Below, one piece after another: positions 55,608 through 63,996 of a DNA stretch of 64,000 bases. Origin of the DNA: Parascardovia denticolens DSM 10105 = JCM 12538 (GTDB taxonomy: Bacteria > Actinomycetota > Actinomycetes > Actinomycetales > Bifidobacteriaceae); contig NZ_AP012333.1 in the NCBI RefSeq assembly GCF_001042675.1, positions 1,826,858-1,890,857 of the forward strand. Reading direction: 5' to 3'. Every line of letters begins with the position of its first letter. Within the stretch, counting starts at the first letter, position 1. The notes beneath the pieces were generated by a model. It was given only the letters and a program-made list of their open reading frames with translations. It ran no database searches and was not told the origin of the DNA. Both the position numbers and the translations under genes were made by a program.

Positions 55608-55650
55608 ACCGTATATACGGATTGTTTTCTGTATATACGGTATTTTTTGT
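55608..55650 (+). terminator. trxB terminator built from GTATATACGG palindromes
   Basis: Perfect eleven-base stem ACCGTATATAC / GTATATACGGT with ATTTTTTG after it. Each arm extended by two bases is itself a palindrome (CCGTATATACGG), so the site could also bind a dimeric protein as DNA. Confidence 0.75.
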
Positions 55651-55751
55651 AAGATGATTTGAGAAATTTATTTATTCATTCATCATCAGTTGATCATCAA
55701 TCAATGATTGACAGGTTTTTCGGTACTCAATTTCGCTGATATGCCGCTTCC

Positions 55752-57890
55752 CTAGAACCAACCATCCGTATTATCGTCTTTCCCATCGTTGGTATCGCCA
55801 TAGCCTTTGACCAAATCAATGATACGATGAAGATCATCAGCGGAAGTAAAGGTGATCTCAATCTTGCCTTTCTTCCCGCTGCCTTTAATATCGACCTTCG
55901 TCTCGAAGAAATCACTCAGTTCGGTGATTTCGGGAGATCCCGACCAGATATTGGCCGGCTTACGCTTTCGTTGATTCTTCTTGTTCCCAAGCTGAAGCGC
56001 GACGATTTCTTCCGTGGAACGAACCGAAAGACCTTCTGCCACAACCCTCTTAGCCAACGATTCCATCTGTTCGGCGGATGGTAAAGCCAAAAGCGCTCGA
56101 GCATGTCCAGCAGAAAGCACTCCCGATGCGACTTTCTTCTGGATACTTCCAGGCAGTTGCAGGAGCCTCAAAGTATTAGCGATCTGTGGACGCGACTTGG
56201 AAATGGACTGGGATAGCTGTTCCTGCGTCAAACCGAAGTCCTCCATCATTTGCTGGTAAGCCGCGGCTTCCTCCAACGGATTGAGGGCGACTCGATGAAG
56301 ATTCTCCAAGAGCGCATCTCGGAGCATGCTGTCATCAGCTGTTGTCCGCACAATCGCAGGGATCTTATCGAGACCTGCAAGTTTGCTTGCCCTCAGTCGC
56401 CTCTCCCCCATGATGAGCTCATAAGGCGTGGCGAAGTCATCACGCTTCCGGACAACGACGGGCTGAAGAACGCCGACTTCTTTGATGGAATCCGCCAATT
56501 CCTGCAGCTCTTCTTCGGCGAATACGGACCGAGGCTGCTTCTCATTGGGAGAAATATCATCAATGGCGATTTCAGCGAGATATCCCCCCTCAACCGGGAC
56601 AAGATCTGGCTCTTCGCCTTCACCCGATTCAGCATTCTGAGAGGATTCTACCGCTTGAGAATTCTTTTTGTTTTTCACGATTCCGATATCCTCCGGTTGC
56701 TCTATAGCAGCCGGATTCTTGTCACTCGCTTCATCCTGTTTTTCAGAAGACTGCTGCTCAGACGGAGATTGATCTGGAATTGTTTCACGTGAAACATTCA
56801 CTTCCAAGTGGCTCTTCTCCCCTACTACTTGCTGGGTTTCAGGTTTATGAGCACTCTCATCAGTCATCTGTTCTGCTAGGGTTGCTGGGCTTGGATTCGC
56901 AGATTCGACCAAATCAGAAGAGTTTCCAGAACCAACCGAGCCTGTGAGACCATGTGATTCTTTGACCGCTCCGTTTGAATCAACGATTCCCCCGGATTCA
57001 TTCGTCATCTCTTGGATCCCTGCGGATTCATTATCCGTTTGAGAGATCTCTTGCTGACGAATGGTAGATGAATTCACTCCCGCAGGGGCGACCTGGACAC
57101 TATTCAGGCCAGTCAAATCGTTTCCTTCGATCACATCGCTAAAGTTAGGAAGACTGGAGTTTATCTTTTCACTCCCTCCTTCTTCCTCAGGTGTGGATCT
57201 TTGGCCTTCCTTCTGCCGCTGATTATTCTTAGCACCGACTACAGCGGTTCCCCGTTCCTCATTCTTCGGTGGAATAGAACTGCTCTTCGAAGAATCAGTA
57301 GACTCGCTAGAGCTTTCATCCAAGTTCATGTCTTCAGAATAAGCCATCTGAGAGGAAGCATCAGGAGTATGAGGAGATGCCATCGCATTGACGCTTGACG
57401 ATCCCTCAGAAGTTGAGTCATTCTCTTGGTTATTGCTAGGACTGTCCTCTTCCCCTGAAGAAGAAGACTGAGCGAAGCTAGTCTTCTTTGGCTTAGAGTC
57501 GTTTGAATGATTTACTTCGTCTTTCTTATGAAGATGATTCCTCGTTTTCTTGTTCAGGTCTAGAATACCGGTTGAATCAAAGAAGAAATCAGAAGGATGA
57601 ATGGAATCCGCTAAAGATGGAATGTAATTCTTTTGCTTTTTGTTAATCCCACGCTTTTTACTGGTCAAAGATGATTCGGCAGGTACCGAAGAACTGTCAT
57701 CGGAAAAACGACTATTGCCGGTTTTGGTAGTTTTCCGCCGTTTTCCTACGTTTTTTCCTGAGGAAATTTGAGATGTTTCACGTGAAACATTCACCGATTC
57801 ACGCGCTTCAAGCTCGTTCTCTTCGTCAAGGGTAGGCAAAGTTGGGAAAAGTGCACCGACACCTTTGCCTAGGCGCGACTTCTTAGGCAT
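55752..57890 (-). CDS. parB: Chromosome partition protein ParB with very long linker
   Basis: CTP-dependent clamp that loads at parS. The N-terminal SRLGKGVGALFP peptide (ParA-activating) is residues 5-16. The ParB core starts near residue 435: DISPNEKQPR, GERRLRASKLAG (CTP pocket), ENLHR, and the helix-turn-helix LTQEQLSQSISKSRPQIANTLRLL, split here for length; the C-terminal dimerisation part ends at 712. Between them stand about 415 residues of Ser/Asn/Glu/Asp-rich disordered sequence. ParB is usually 280-450 residues. ATG 57890 has AAAGGA seven bases upstream and overlaps parA by eight bases. Two parS sites lie inside the gene. Confidence 0.95.
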   Translation of the reverse strand: MPKKSRLGKGVGALFPTLPTLDEENELEARESVNVSRETSQISSGKNVGKRRKTTKTGNSRFSDDSSSVPAESSLTSKKRGINKKQKNYIPSLADSIHPSDFFFDSTGILDLNKKTRNHLHKKDEVNHSNDSKPKKTSFAQSSSSGEEDSPSNNQENDSTSEGSSSVNAMASPHTPDASSQMAYSEDMNLDESSSESTDSSKSSSIPPKNEERGTAVVGAKNNQRQKEGQRSTPEEEGGSEKINSSLPNFSDVIEGNDLTGLNSVQVAPAGVNSSTIRQQEISQTDNESAGIQEMTNESGGIVDSNGAVKESHGLTGSVGSGNSSDLVESANPSPATLAEQMTDESAHKPETQQVVGEKSHLEVNVSRETIPDQSPSEQQSSEKQDEASDKNPAAIEQPEDIGIVKNKKNSQAVESSQNAESGEGEEPDLVPVEGGYLAEIAIDDISPNEKQPRSVFAEEELQELADSIKEVGVLQPVVVRKRDDFATPYELIMGERRLRASKLAGLDKIPAIVRTTADDSMLRDALLENLHRVALNPLEEAAAYQQMMEDFGLTQEQLSQSISKSRPQIANTLRLLQLPGSIQKKVASGVLSAGHARALLALPSAEQMESLAKRVVAEGLSVRSTEEIVALQLGNKKNQRKRKPANIWSGSPEITELSDFFETKVDIKGSGKKGKIEITFTSADDLHRIIDLVKGYGDTNDGKDDNTDGWF
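56781..56796. promoter_or_regulatory. parS site 1 (inside parB)
   Basis: Perfect 16-base palindrome TGTTTCACGTGAAACA, the bacterial parS consensus. It falls in the parB linker and encodes NVSRET there. Confidence 0.93.
57774..57789. promoter_or_regulatory. parS site 2 (inside parB, near its start)
   Basis: Second identical 16-base parS palindrome, about 100 bases after the parB start codon; it also encodes NVSRET. Confidence 0.93.
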
Positions 57891-58896
57891 TCTTATGTCC
57901 TTTCTCATGAAGAAGGGCTAAAATTTTCTTTGAATTACGATTGATTTCAAGAGCTGCTTCACGATAAGCGATGGCACCATTCCCACGCGAATCGTAAGTG
58001 ATGACGCTCTGGTTGAAACTTGGAGCCTCAGAAATCCGTACAGATCGAGGGATCGTGGTCTTCAACACGATATCTTTATAGTGCTGTTTGATTTCGTCAT
58101 AGACCTCTCGGCTCAAGAGAGTTCTCTTATCGAACATCGTCACAATCATCGTGGAAATAATCAGGGAATGATTCATCGATTTTTGAACGAGCTGGATGGT
58201 ATGAAGAAGCTGGCCAAGCCCTTCCAAAGCATAATATTCCGCTTGAATAGGAATCAAGACCTCGGTAACGGCACATAAGGCGTTCAAAACCAGTAAACCT
58301 AGGCTAGGGGCGCAATCAATGATGACGTAATCGTAATGCTTCGACGATGTTGAGATATACCTTTGAAGCTGTTGCTTCAAAAGCTCTGTCCGATTTTCCA
58401 TATCGACTATTTCCAACTCGGCACCGCTGAGATCAATGCTGGAAGGGACGACATCGAGCGAGTCAAAGTCAGGACAGACCTCGACGGCATCAGCCATGTC
58501 GTATCTTCCTTCAATCACATCATAAACAGTCACGTCCTCCGGCCCGTGGGGGATACCCAAGGCGGTGGAAGCATTCCCCTGCGGATCCATATCGATGATA
58601 AGAACTTGCAAGCCACCCTCAGCGAAAGCAGCAGCAAGATTCACGGCAGAGGTTGTCTTACCGACTCCGCCCTTTTGATTTGAAACCGCAATATACCTGG
58701 TTTCTTTCGGGTGCTCGAATTTACTCCCTTTGAGTTTCTTCAGGCGAGCGTTCTCATTAGCCAGCTCACTACCAAATCCAGAATTCGAACCTTGGAAAAT
58801 ACGGTTAAGGATGTCCTGCGCAGACTCGAAAACCGGTTCGTCAGAAGCACTTCCCTCATTCTTCGAAGAAAATGTTTCACGTGAAACATCGGACAT
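57883..58896 (-). CDS. parA: Chromosome partition ATPase ParA
   Basis: Deviant-Walker ATPase that moves ParB-bound origins. NQKGGVGKTTSAVNLAAAFA is the Walker A with the signature Lys, IDMDPQGNAST the A' motif, and DYVIIDCAPSLG the Walker B. About 55 N-terminal residues precede the fold and begin MSDVSRETF because a parS site overlaps codons 4-8. 337 residues; ATG 58896 with AAGGGGG upstream. It lies directly ahead of parB in the same transcript. Confidence 0.96.
   Translation of the reverse strand: MSDVSRETFSSKNEGSASDEPVFESAQDILNRIFQGSNSGFGSELANENARLKKLKGSKFEHPKETRYIAVSNQKGGVGKTTSAVNLAAAFAEGGLQVLIIDMDPQGNASTALGIPHGPEDVTVYDVIEGRYDMADAVEVCPDFDSLDVVPSSIDLSGAELEIVDMENRTELLKQQLQRYISTSSKHYDYVIIDCAPSLGLLVLNALCAVTEVLIPIQAEYYALEGLGQLLHTIQLVQKSMNHSLIISTMIVTMFDKRTLLSREVYDEIKQHYKDIVLKTTIPRSVRISEAPSFNQSVITYDSRGNGAIAYREAALEINRNSKKILALLHEKGHKNA
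58873..58888. promoter_or_regulatory. parS site 3 (start of parA)
   Basis: Third identical 16-base parS palindrome, eight bases inside the parA coding region. ParB binding here could also repress parAB transcription. Confidence 0.93.
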
Positions 58897-59216
58897 AGGA
58901 CCCCCTTAAAACGACTACTCCATTCTTCTATATTTCATCGACACAAGCAAATCGGCCGAGCCGAATGTGGATAAGTCGGGCCGAAATAAGGCGGAAGTGA
59001 TGAAAAATCGAAGTCAGCTTTATCAGAAAGCAAGTATGAGATCAAGAAAGATAAGGGGAGGGGATCAATTCAGGGGAAGGAAGAGAAAAGAGGTCAGCTA
59101 GGGAAGAGAGGAAGAGGAGCGGGAAGAAGATCAAGCCAGTGGAGAGGAAGAAAGCGGAGAGGGGAGAGGAAGGAGAAAAAGCTGGGGGAAGTGAAACGGT
59201 TGGACTCTTTGGAATC
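58897..59216. other. Intergenic region rsmG - parA, purine-rich on the + strand
   Basis: 320 bases without a gene. From about 59010 to 59200 the + strand is almost entirely A and G in long runs, so the minus-strand transcript is CU-rich. The part next to parA (58900-58990) is more mixed and should hold the parAB promoter. No terminator hairpin is evident after rsmG. Confidence 0.55.
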
Positions 59217-60200
59217 CTACTTTTTGGAGACAGTCACCACATGCGTTGGTTCAAGTCCTGGACCGATAGGAGCGAGATAGGCATGATAAGAATCAGCATG
59301 GTTTTTCCTGAGTTCTTTTTCGGCCTTATCAAGTTCCGCCTGCGCCGATTTCCCCTTGAGCGCGATCAAACGACCGCCTGGCACTAATAGGGGAAGGGTC
59401 ATCCGAGCAAGTTTCGTCATCGGAGCGACAGCCCGGCAGGTGACGATATTGAAACCGGAGAAATACGGGTTCTCCTCTTGGAAGAGCTCCCAGGCATCAA
59501 AATAAGAGGTGTTCCTGTGAAGAGACAGCATCTTGTGGAACTGATTGGCATCTTCGGTATATTTGGCGTTCTCAGACTTGTCAATGTGATTTGCGTTGTT
59601 AACCGCGTCAACTGCGTTATTAATTGCATCAATATTCGGCGCCGTACCCGCTTTCTCCAGCTTTCCTATATTCTTGGCGGAGGCGGATCTGTCAAATTTC
59701 AGAGAGTTTTTGCCTTTTCCTCGAGTTTTCCCGGATTTTCCACCGGCTTTCCTCTTGAGGATGGCCTCCAGCTCCTCCGTGCGGGCGCGCACAATAGTGG
59801 CGTTATTCAAATCAAGTTCTTCCACCACTTCCTGAAGCCATTCGCAGCGTCGTTCCATCGGTTCAATAAGGAAGAACCTGACATGGGGGAGAAGGGCGGC
59901 AAGAACGATGCCAGGAAATCCACCACCAGAGCCGATATCTCCCACAATGGGAGCGTTTTCGCCATCAACTTCGCCCAAATAAAGCCGGGAAGGGATAGCA
60001 TCCAAAGCCGTGCGAACGAAGGGGAGAAGGGCTGCGGAATTGAGGATATGCCGCTCCCAAATGATATCGACATCACGGGGACCAATCAGGCCGCGGGGTT
60101 CGCCTTCTTTTTCCAATTTCGCATGGAATCGCGTCAATTTCGCGGTCGCAGGGCCTAGAACCTGCTCAATGATGGGGGAGGAGTCCAGCTGATCGGCCAC
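59217..60200 (-). CDS. rsmG: 16S rRNA (G527-N7)-methyltransferase with ~100-residue insertion
   Basis: SAM-dependent methyltransferase; [25 protein letters not shown] and [18 protein letters not shown] are the family blocks. Between the SAM-binding half and the CRAVAP block (about 147-248) lies an insertion of roughly 100 residues: first Lys/Gly-rich, then a repeat-like Asn/Asp/Ala segment ([19 protein letters not shown]). Common RsmG proteins are 205-240 residues; this one is 327. GTG start at 60200, two bases after the jag stop. Confidence 0.93.
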   Translation of the reverse strand: MADQLDSSPIIEQVLGPATAKLTRFHAKLEKEGEPRGLIGPRDVDIIWERHILNSAALLPFVRTALDAIPSRLYLGEVDGENAPIVGDIGSGGGFPGIVLAALLPHVRFFLIEPMERRCEWLQEVVEELDLNNATIVRARTEELEAILKRKAGGKSGKTRGKGKNSLKFDRSASAKNIGKLEKAGTAPNIDAINNAVDAVNNANHIDKSENAKYTEDANQFHKMLSLHRNTSYFDAWELFQEENPYFSGFNIVTCRAVAPMTKLARMTLPLLVPGGRLIALKGKSAQAELDKAEKELRKNHADSYHAYLAPIGPGLEPTHVVTVSKK

Positions 60201-60202
60201 GC

Positions 60203-61009
60203 TTATTCGCCAGCCTCCTGCTCTTTGGCGGCTTCTTCAGACCCGTCATCCAAAGGAGCTTCCTGATCGAAAACAGCATCCGCATGATCATCATCGGAAG
60301 AATCGACATCGTCCTCATCAAAGTCATCCGACTCATCCGAATTGTCCGACTCGGCCGCCTCATTGATTTCGTCGATGTCGTCGACCTGATCAGTCGCGAT
60401 TTCGCTGAAATTCATCTCTTCGTCATTAACGTCATTCGATTCATCCACAACACCAACTTCATCAATGGCATCAAGATCATTGACCTCATCAGCTTCGTCG
60501 GCCAGATCGCCATCATTCTGGGCCTTCATATAAATCGTCACATACCGCTTGGGCTCCACGCCATGCGACCTGGATTTGAGGCCTTCCTCCCGAACGACAT
60601 CATGCACAATCTTGCGTTCGAAGGAATTCATATAACGAAGAGAGACGGGCTCCCCAGACTCCCGGACCTCATCCACGGCGTCCAGAGCAACATCCTCCAG
60701 ATGCTTGCGCCGCCGGGACAAATACCCGTCCACATCCAGAATCAGACGGGAACGTTCGCCGGTCTTCTGCTGCACAGCCAGACGGGCCAGCTGCTGCAAG
60801 GCGTTGACCACCTCGCCATGGCGGCCAATCAGGTTCTTGATATCACGGTCATCGTCAGCGACGATCTCCACAGTCGGACGCCCATTGCGAACGGCCAGTT
60901 CAATATCGCCCTCATAATCGACGATATCCAAAAGACCTTCCAGGTAATCGGCCGCGATGTCGGCCTCGTCGTTCAACTGCTCGATGGAACGCTCTTCCTC
61001 GTCCGCCAT
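60203..61009 (-). CDS. jag: Jag/KhpB-type RNA-binding protein (KH and R3H) with acidic tail
   Basis: RNA-binding protein paired with YidC in most Gram-positives. KH motif IGRHGE (residues 61-66) with [10 protein letters not shown], then the R3H domain [11 protein letters not shown]...[12 protein letters not shown] (about 129-160). After residue 165 come about 104 residues dominated by Asp, Glu, Ser and Asn. ATG 61009 has AAGGAG five bases upstream; an extension to 61090 lacks a signal. 268 residues. 211 bases separate it from yidC. Confidence 0.93.
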   Translation of the reverse strand: MADEEERSIEQLNDEADIAADYLEGLLDIVDYEGDIELAVRNGRPTVEIVADDDRDIKNLIGRHGEVVNALQQLARLAVQQKTGERSRLILDVDGYLSRRRKHLEDVALDAVDEVRESGEPVSLRYMNSFERKIVHDVVREEGLKSRSHGVEPKRYVTIYMKAQNDGDLADEADEVNDLDAIDEVGVVDESNDVNDEEMNFSEIATDQVDDIDEINEAAESDNSDESDDFDEDDVDSSDDDHADAVFDQEAPLDDGSEEAAKEQEAGE

Positions 61010-61220
61010 ATCAGCTCCTTGTTCCTGCTTTTGTCGAGTCTTCATACCGCCCGACCGCCATACAGCGCCATGCTGCATCAAGCCAGACAATGCCTATTCA
61101 TCTAGTCTATATCAAGGGGAAGCGAAACTGGCGCAAAACGTCGGAATCCCGGAAAGCCCGGACCAGATGAAGTCCACGTCCCAGGCCTTACCAGGCTTTG
61201 GCAGACCCCTACGTGCGCTT

Positions 61221-62210
61221 CTACTTGCGCTTTTTGCGGACCGGCTGTTTGCGTTGATGTCCCTCGCTCTTCAGCCGTTCCTCTTCTTCCTTGGCCTTGA
61301 GCAGGGCTTCCTCTTCTATGGAGATCTCCCCGGCCCGCTTGCGGCGAGCGGTCTCGCGCTTATAATCGCGCTTCTCTTTGGCCTCGGCGGCGGGGGAGCC
61401 AGGAGTAGGCATATTGTAGGTCTGCCAGAAGGTCTGTCCCAAAGTCCAGATGTTGTTGGTCAGCCAGTAGACCAGGACGGCGAAGGGGAAGGCGATACCG
61501 GAGAAGATGTACATGACCGGGAAGATGAAAGACATCATCATCTGGGTGCGGTAAGACCGGCCTTGCATGGATGCGCGAGGCATGTTCCGGCGGGTGTTGT
61601 GCCACTGGGAGTAGAACATGGTGAAGCACATGAGGGCCACGAAAATGCCGATGGTGATTTTTCCGCCAGGATTCGCCGTGGTGAACATGGAGGACAGGGT
61701 GATGTTGAAAACCCGAGCCTGAGCGAATTCAGTGGAAACAGCCTTATCAAAAGCGCCGAGAGGACCACGGGCCCCGTTGGAGATATAAGTGACCATGGAA
61801 AGGGTATAGAACATGGCCATGAAGACGGGGGACTGGATGAGGGCGGGAATGCAGGACCCGGCAGGGTTCACATGATTGTCCTGGTAGATCTTCATGGTTT
61901 CCCGGCTCATGGCTTCACGGCTGGCTGGGTCGGTCTTCCCCTTGTACTTGTTCTGGATTTTCTGCAGTTGGGGTTGGACTGCCTGCATATTCCGCATGGA
62001 GACCATCTGTTTGATGAAGAGGGGAAGAATCAGCAGGCGGACAAGCACCACCAGAAGCATGACGGAGATCACCCAGGCGATTCCTTGCTGCCCTCGAAGG
62101 CCGATGTTGGTCAGAATGTCATGAAAGAATTTGATGATGTAGGTCATCGCGATTTCGAGCGGTCGCAGAATCTTGTAGATCCAGCCGAAGAAGCCTTGAT
62201 CGAGAGCCAT
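61221..62210 (-). CDS. yidC: Membrane protein insertase YidC (Oxa1 family)
   Basis: Inserts and folds membrane proteins with or without SecYEG. Short N-terminal helix, then the five-helix core: MLLVVLVRLLILPLFIKQM (with the groove Arg), SCIPALIQSPVFMAMFYTLSM, FVALMCFTMFYSQWH, SFIFPVMYIFSGIAFPFAVLVYWLTNN. The C-terminal tail is strongly basic (Lys/Arg-rich) for ribosome contact. 329 residues, ATG 62210. Confidence 0.96.
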   Translation of the reverse strand: MALDQGFFGWIYKILRPLEIAMTYIIKFFHDILTNIGLRGQQGIAWVISVMLLVVLVRLLILPLFIKQMVSMRNMQAVQPQLQKIQNKYKGKTDPASREAMSRETMKIYQDNHVNPAGSCIPALIQSPVFMAMFYTLSMVTYISNGARGPLGAFDKAVSTEFAQARVFNITLSSMFTTANPGGKITIGIFVALMCFTMFYSQWHNTRRNMPRASMQGRSYRTQMMMSFIFPVMYIFSGIAFPFAVLVYWLTNNIWTLGQTFWQTYNMPTPGSPAAEAKEKRDYKRETARRKRAGEISIEEEALLKAKEEEERLKSEGHQRKQPVRKKRK

Positions 62211-62305
62211 GAAATCCCCTTAGTAGTTACGTTTCTTAATTCGTCCGATCATGTCGATCGTGAAAAATCCGGTGATAAGAATCAGCTTTCAGGTCTAAGG
62301 CCCGA

Positions 62306-62644
62306 TTATACATGAACGCCTGGTTCTGCTTGGTTTTCCGCCTGTGAGACCGGTTTTTCAAGCCAAGCCTCAGGAACGAGACGGGGCTCTTCATGGGCTT
62401 TTGACCAGGAAAAACGGTAGAAAAGAGAGAATTTCCGCGGGACGTCGTCGATGCCCCCATCACTCCAGGGACGGCAACGGGCGAGACGAAGCAGGGCCAA
62501 AAGCCCCCCGCGAAAAGCGCCGAAGCGGTCGATTGCCGTCAAAGCGTAAGCCGAACAGGTGGGGTAGTACTTGCAGGAAGGCGGGCGAAAAGGGGAGATT
62601 TTCCTCTGATAGAACCGAATCAGGCGTAGGAACAGGTCCTTCAT
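62306..62644 (-). CDS. yidD: Membrane protein insertion efficiency factor YidD
   Basis: Small amphipathic protein with the YidD signature [24 protein letters not shown] and the HxFG-like [28 protein letters not shown]. 112 residues, with a C-terminal extension of about 30 residues beyond the usual 70-85. It overlaps rnpA by four bases and lies 95 bases ahead of yidC. Confidence 0.94.
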   Translation of the reverse strand: MKDLFLRLIRFYQRKISPFRPPSCKYYPTCSAYALTAIDRFGAFRGGLLALLRLARCRPWSDGGIDDVPRKFSLFYRFSWSKAHEEPRLVPEAWLEKPVSQAENQAEPGVHV

Positions 62645-63093
62645 GGCCGCCCGTCCGAGCCGTTCATCTGCCGGACCAGCTTGACAAAGGCCTTCTCCAC
62701 CTGCTGGTCTAGGTCAGCGAAAGGGACATGGGCCGTCTGAGGCTTGGCCCGCATGACCAGGGAAAGCCTCGTCCCCGGTCGATCCTTCAAGGCTTGGGCA
62801 AGCAAAGGCTCGTATTTTCGGGCAAGGACACGGAAACGCCGTTTGACCTTGTTCCTCTCTACGGCATGCCCGACCGCCTTGGAGACGGCCAGCCCCAGGT
62901 AGATAGGTTGATCGCTTGAACCGTTAAAGCCTTTTGGGGACGGATCCGCCACTTCCCTTTGGGAATCGGCAGGGGAAGACAGGCCCGACGAAAGGTCCTG
63001 CAAACGATAATGCAGGACCAAATCCCGGGTCGATACTTTGCGTCGATGCTTGAGCACCGCCACGAAATCACGATGAGATTTCAGTCGTTCCAT
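62641..63093 (-). CDS. rnpA: Ribonuclease P protein component
   Basis: Protein subunit of RNase P, which matures tRNA 5' ends. The RNR motif is [15 protein letters not shown]; the start [21 protein letters not shown] is typical. Between the first strands an insertion of about 30 residues ([19 protein letters not shown]) makes the protein 150 residues rather than about 115-125. Stop overlaps the yidD start. Confidence 0.94.
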   Translation of the reverse strand: MERLKSHRDFVAVLKHRRKVSTRDLVLHYRLQDLSSGLSSPADSQREVADPSPKGFNGSSDQPIYLGLAVSKAVGHAVERNKVKRRFRVLARKYEPLLAQALKDRPGTRLSLVMRAKPQTAHVPFADLDQQVEKAFVKLVRQMNGSDGRP

Positions 63094-63200
63094 ACGCCTT
63101 CCATACGTCTTATCCTATAAATCTAAATCTATAAATCTGTTTAAATCCCTTGCCAAAAAGACAGATGCGACAAATCCACAGGCATCGCCGACATAAAATT

Positions 63201-63224
63201 AAAGCGCCACCGAAGTAGCGCTTT
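63201..63224 (-). terminator. UUCG-capped terminator between rpmH and rnpA
   Basis: On the minus strand AAAGCGCTAC-TTCG-GTGGCGCTTT: a ten-base stem with one imperfect pair closed by a C(UUCG)G tetraloop and followed by AATTTTATG. It may limit read-through from rpmH into rnpA. Confidence 0.75.
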
Positions 63225-63326
63225 CACTTCATCTCGTCGTGCGAACGATCGTGCTTGACCGCTTGATTGATCTTGTTTGAGTTGATCAATCCGATCGATA
63301 GGAATCAAAGGGATCCGCTACCGGAA

Positions 63327-63461
63327 TCAAGCGGCAAGGGTCTTGCGGCCTTTGGCGCGACGACGATTGATCAGTGCGCGACCTTCGCGAGTACGCATGC
63401 GCTGGCGAAAACCATGCTTCATGTGACGACGACGATTATTAGGCTGGAAAGTCCTCTTCAT
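63327..63461 (-). CDS. rpmH: 50S ribosomal protein L34
   Basis: 44 residues, highly basic: it begins [18 protein letters not shown] and ends [11 protein letters not shown], the classic L34 sequence. ATG at 63461, stop TGA at 63327. Upstream GGGAG is the ribosome-binding site. Nearest gene to the origin region on this side. Confidence 0.97.
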   Translation of the reverse strand: MKRTFQPNNRRRHMKHGFRQRMRTREGRALINRRRAKGRKTLAA

Positions 63462-63619
63462 AATAAACGCTCCCGTTTTTCGGCCTGTCCGGGCGCGCCC
63501 GGGCAGGGCAATTTGAAGTCCTACTAAATTACCTTGACTACTTTACACGAAGACCCGGTCTAAACAGGGGTTTTCGCCTGGATAGTACTCGAATCTTTAT
63601 AGCATGTTCACCACCCTAA

Positions 63620-63840
63620 GGGAAGTTTTCCACAGATTATCCATCCATCTCCAGTTCAAAGGCAGGACGATGAAGGGAAGACTTCTTCACAATCGCAGGC
63701 AAATGACACCTATGTAGTTTATCCACAAAATCATTGTGAATATGTGGATAAGTCAGATCCTTGCCCAAACTTCTATCCACAAATTACAGGAGTGTTATTC
63801 ACATTTGTGTATTTACAACACGCTAGCCTGTGGATAACTT
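63620..63840. other. oriC: Replication origin oriC (DnaA box cluster)
   Basis: DnaA-box matches: TTTTCCACA at 63626, TTATCCACA at 63719, its reverse at 63743, CTATCCACA at 63773, TTATTCACA at 63795 and the reverse of TTATCCACA at 63829. Three are perfect nine-mers, on both strands, within 220 AT-richer bases between rpmH and the predicted dnaA start, the usual bacterial oriC location. Confidence 0.88.
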
Positions 63841-63991
63841 CCAGAGTGGGGATTATAAATAGGAGTCTGTCAGCTTGCTGATGACCACGATCCGCGATCG
63901 AACCCATCCCGAATCGACCTTGCCCCGGCCCATCACCGACCGATGGCCCGGCAGACGGACACAAAAAAACGAATAGACGAACCGACTTGTT

Positions 63992-63996
63992 GGAGG
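63992..63996 (+). promoter_or_regulatory. Ribosome-binding site of the gene past the window edge, probably dnaA
   Basis: GGAGG followed by AACC and the end of the window; a start codon would come at once. Gene order (rpmH, oriC) makes dnaA the expected gene. Confidence 0.65.

Noticed and set aside
59139..59387. 82-residue + strand frame in the purine-rich region
   Set aside because: Its first half is Lys/Glu-only because of the AG run, and its second half is antisense to rsmG; no ribosome-binding logic.
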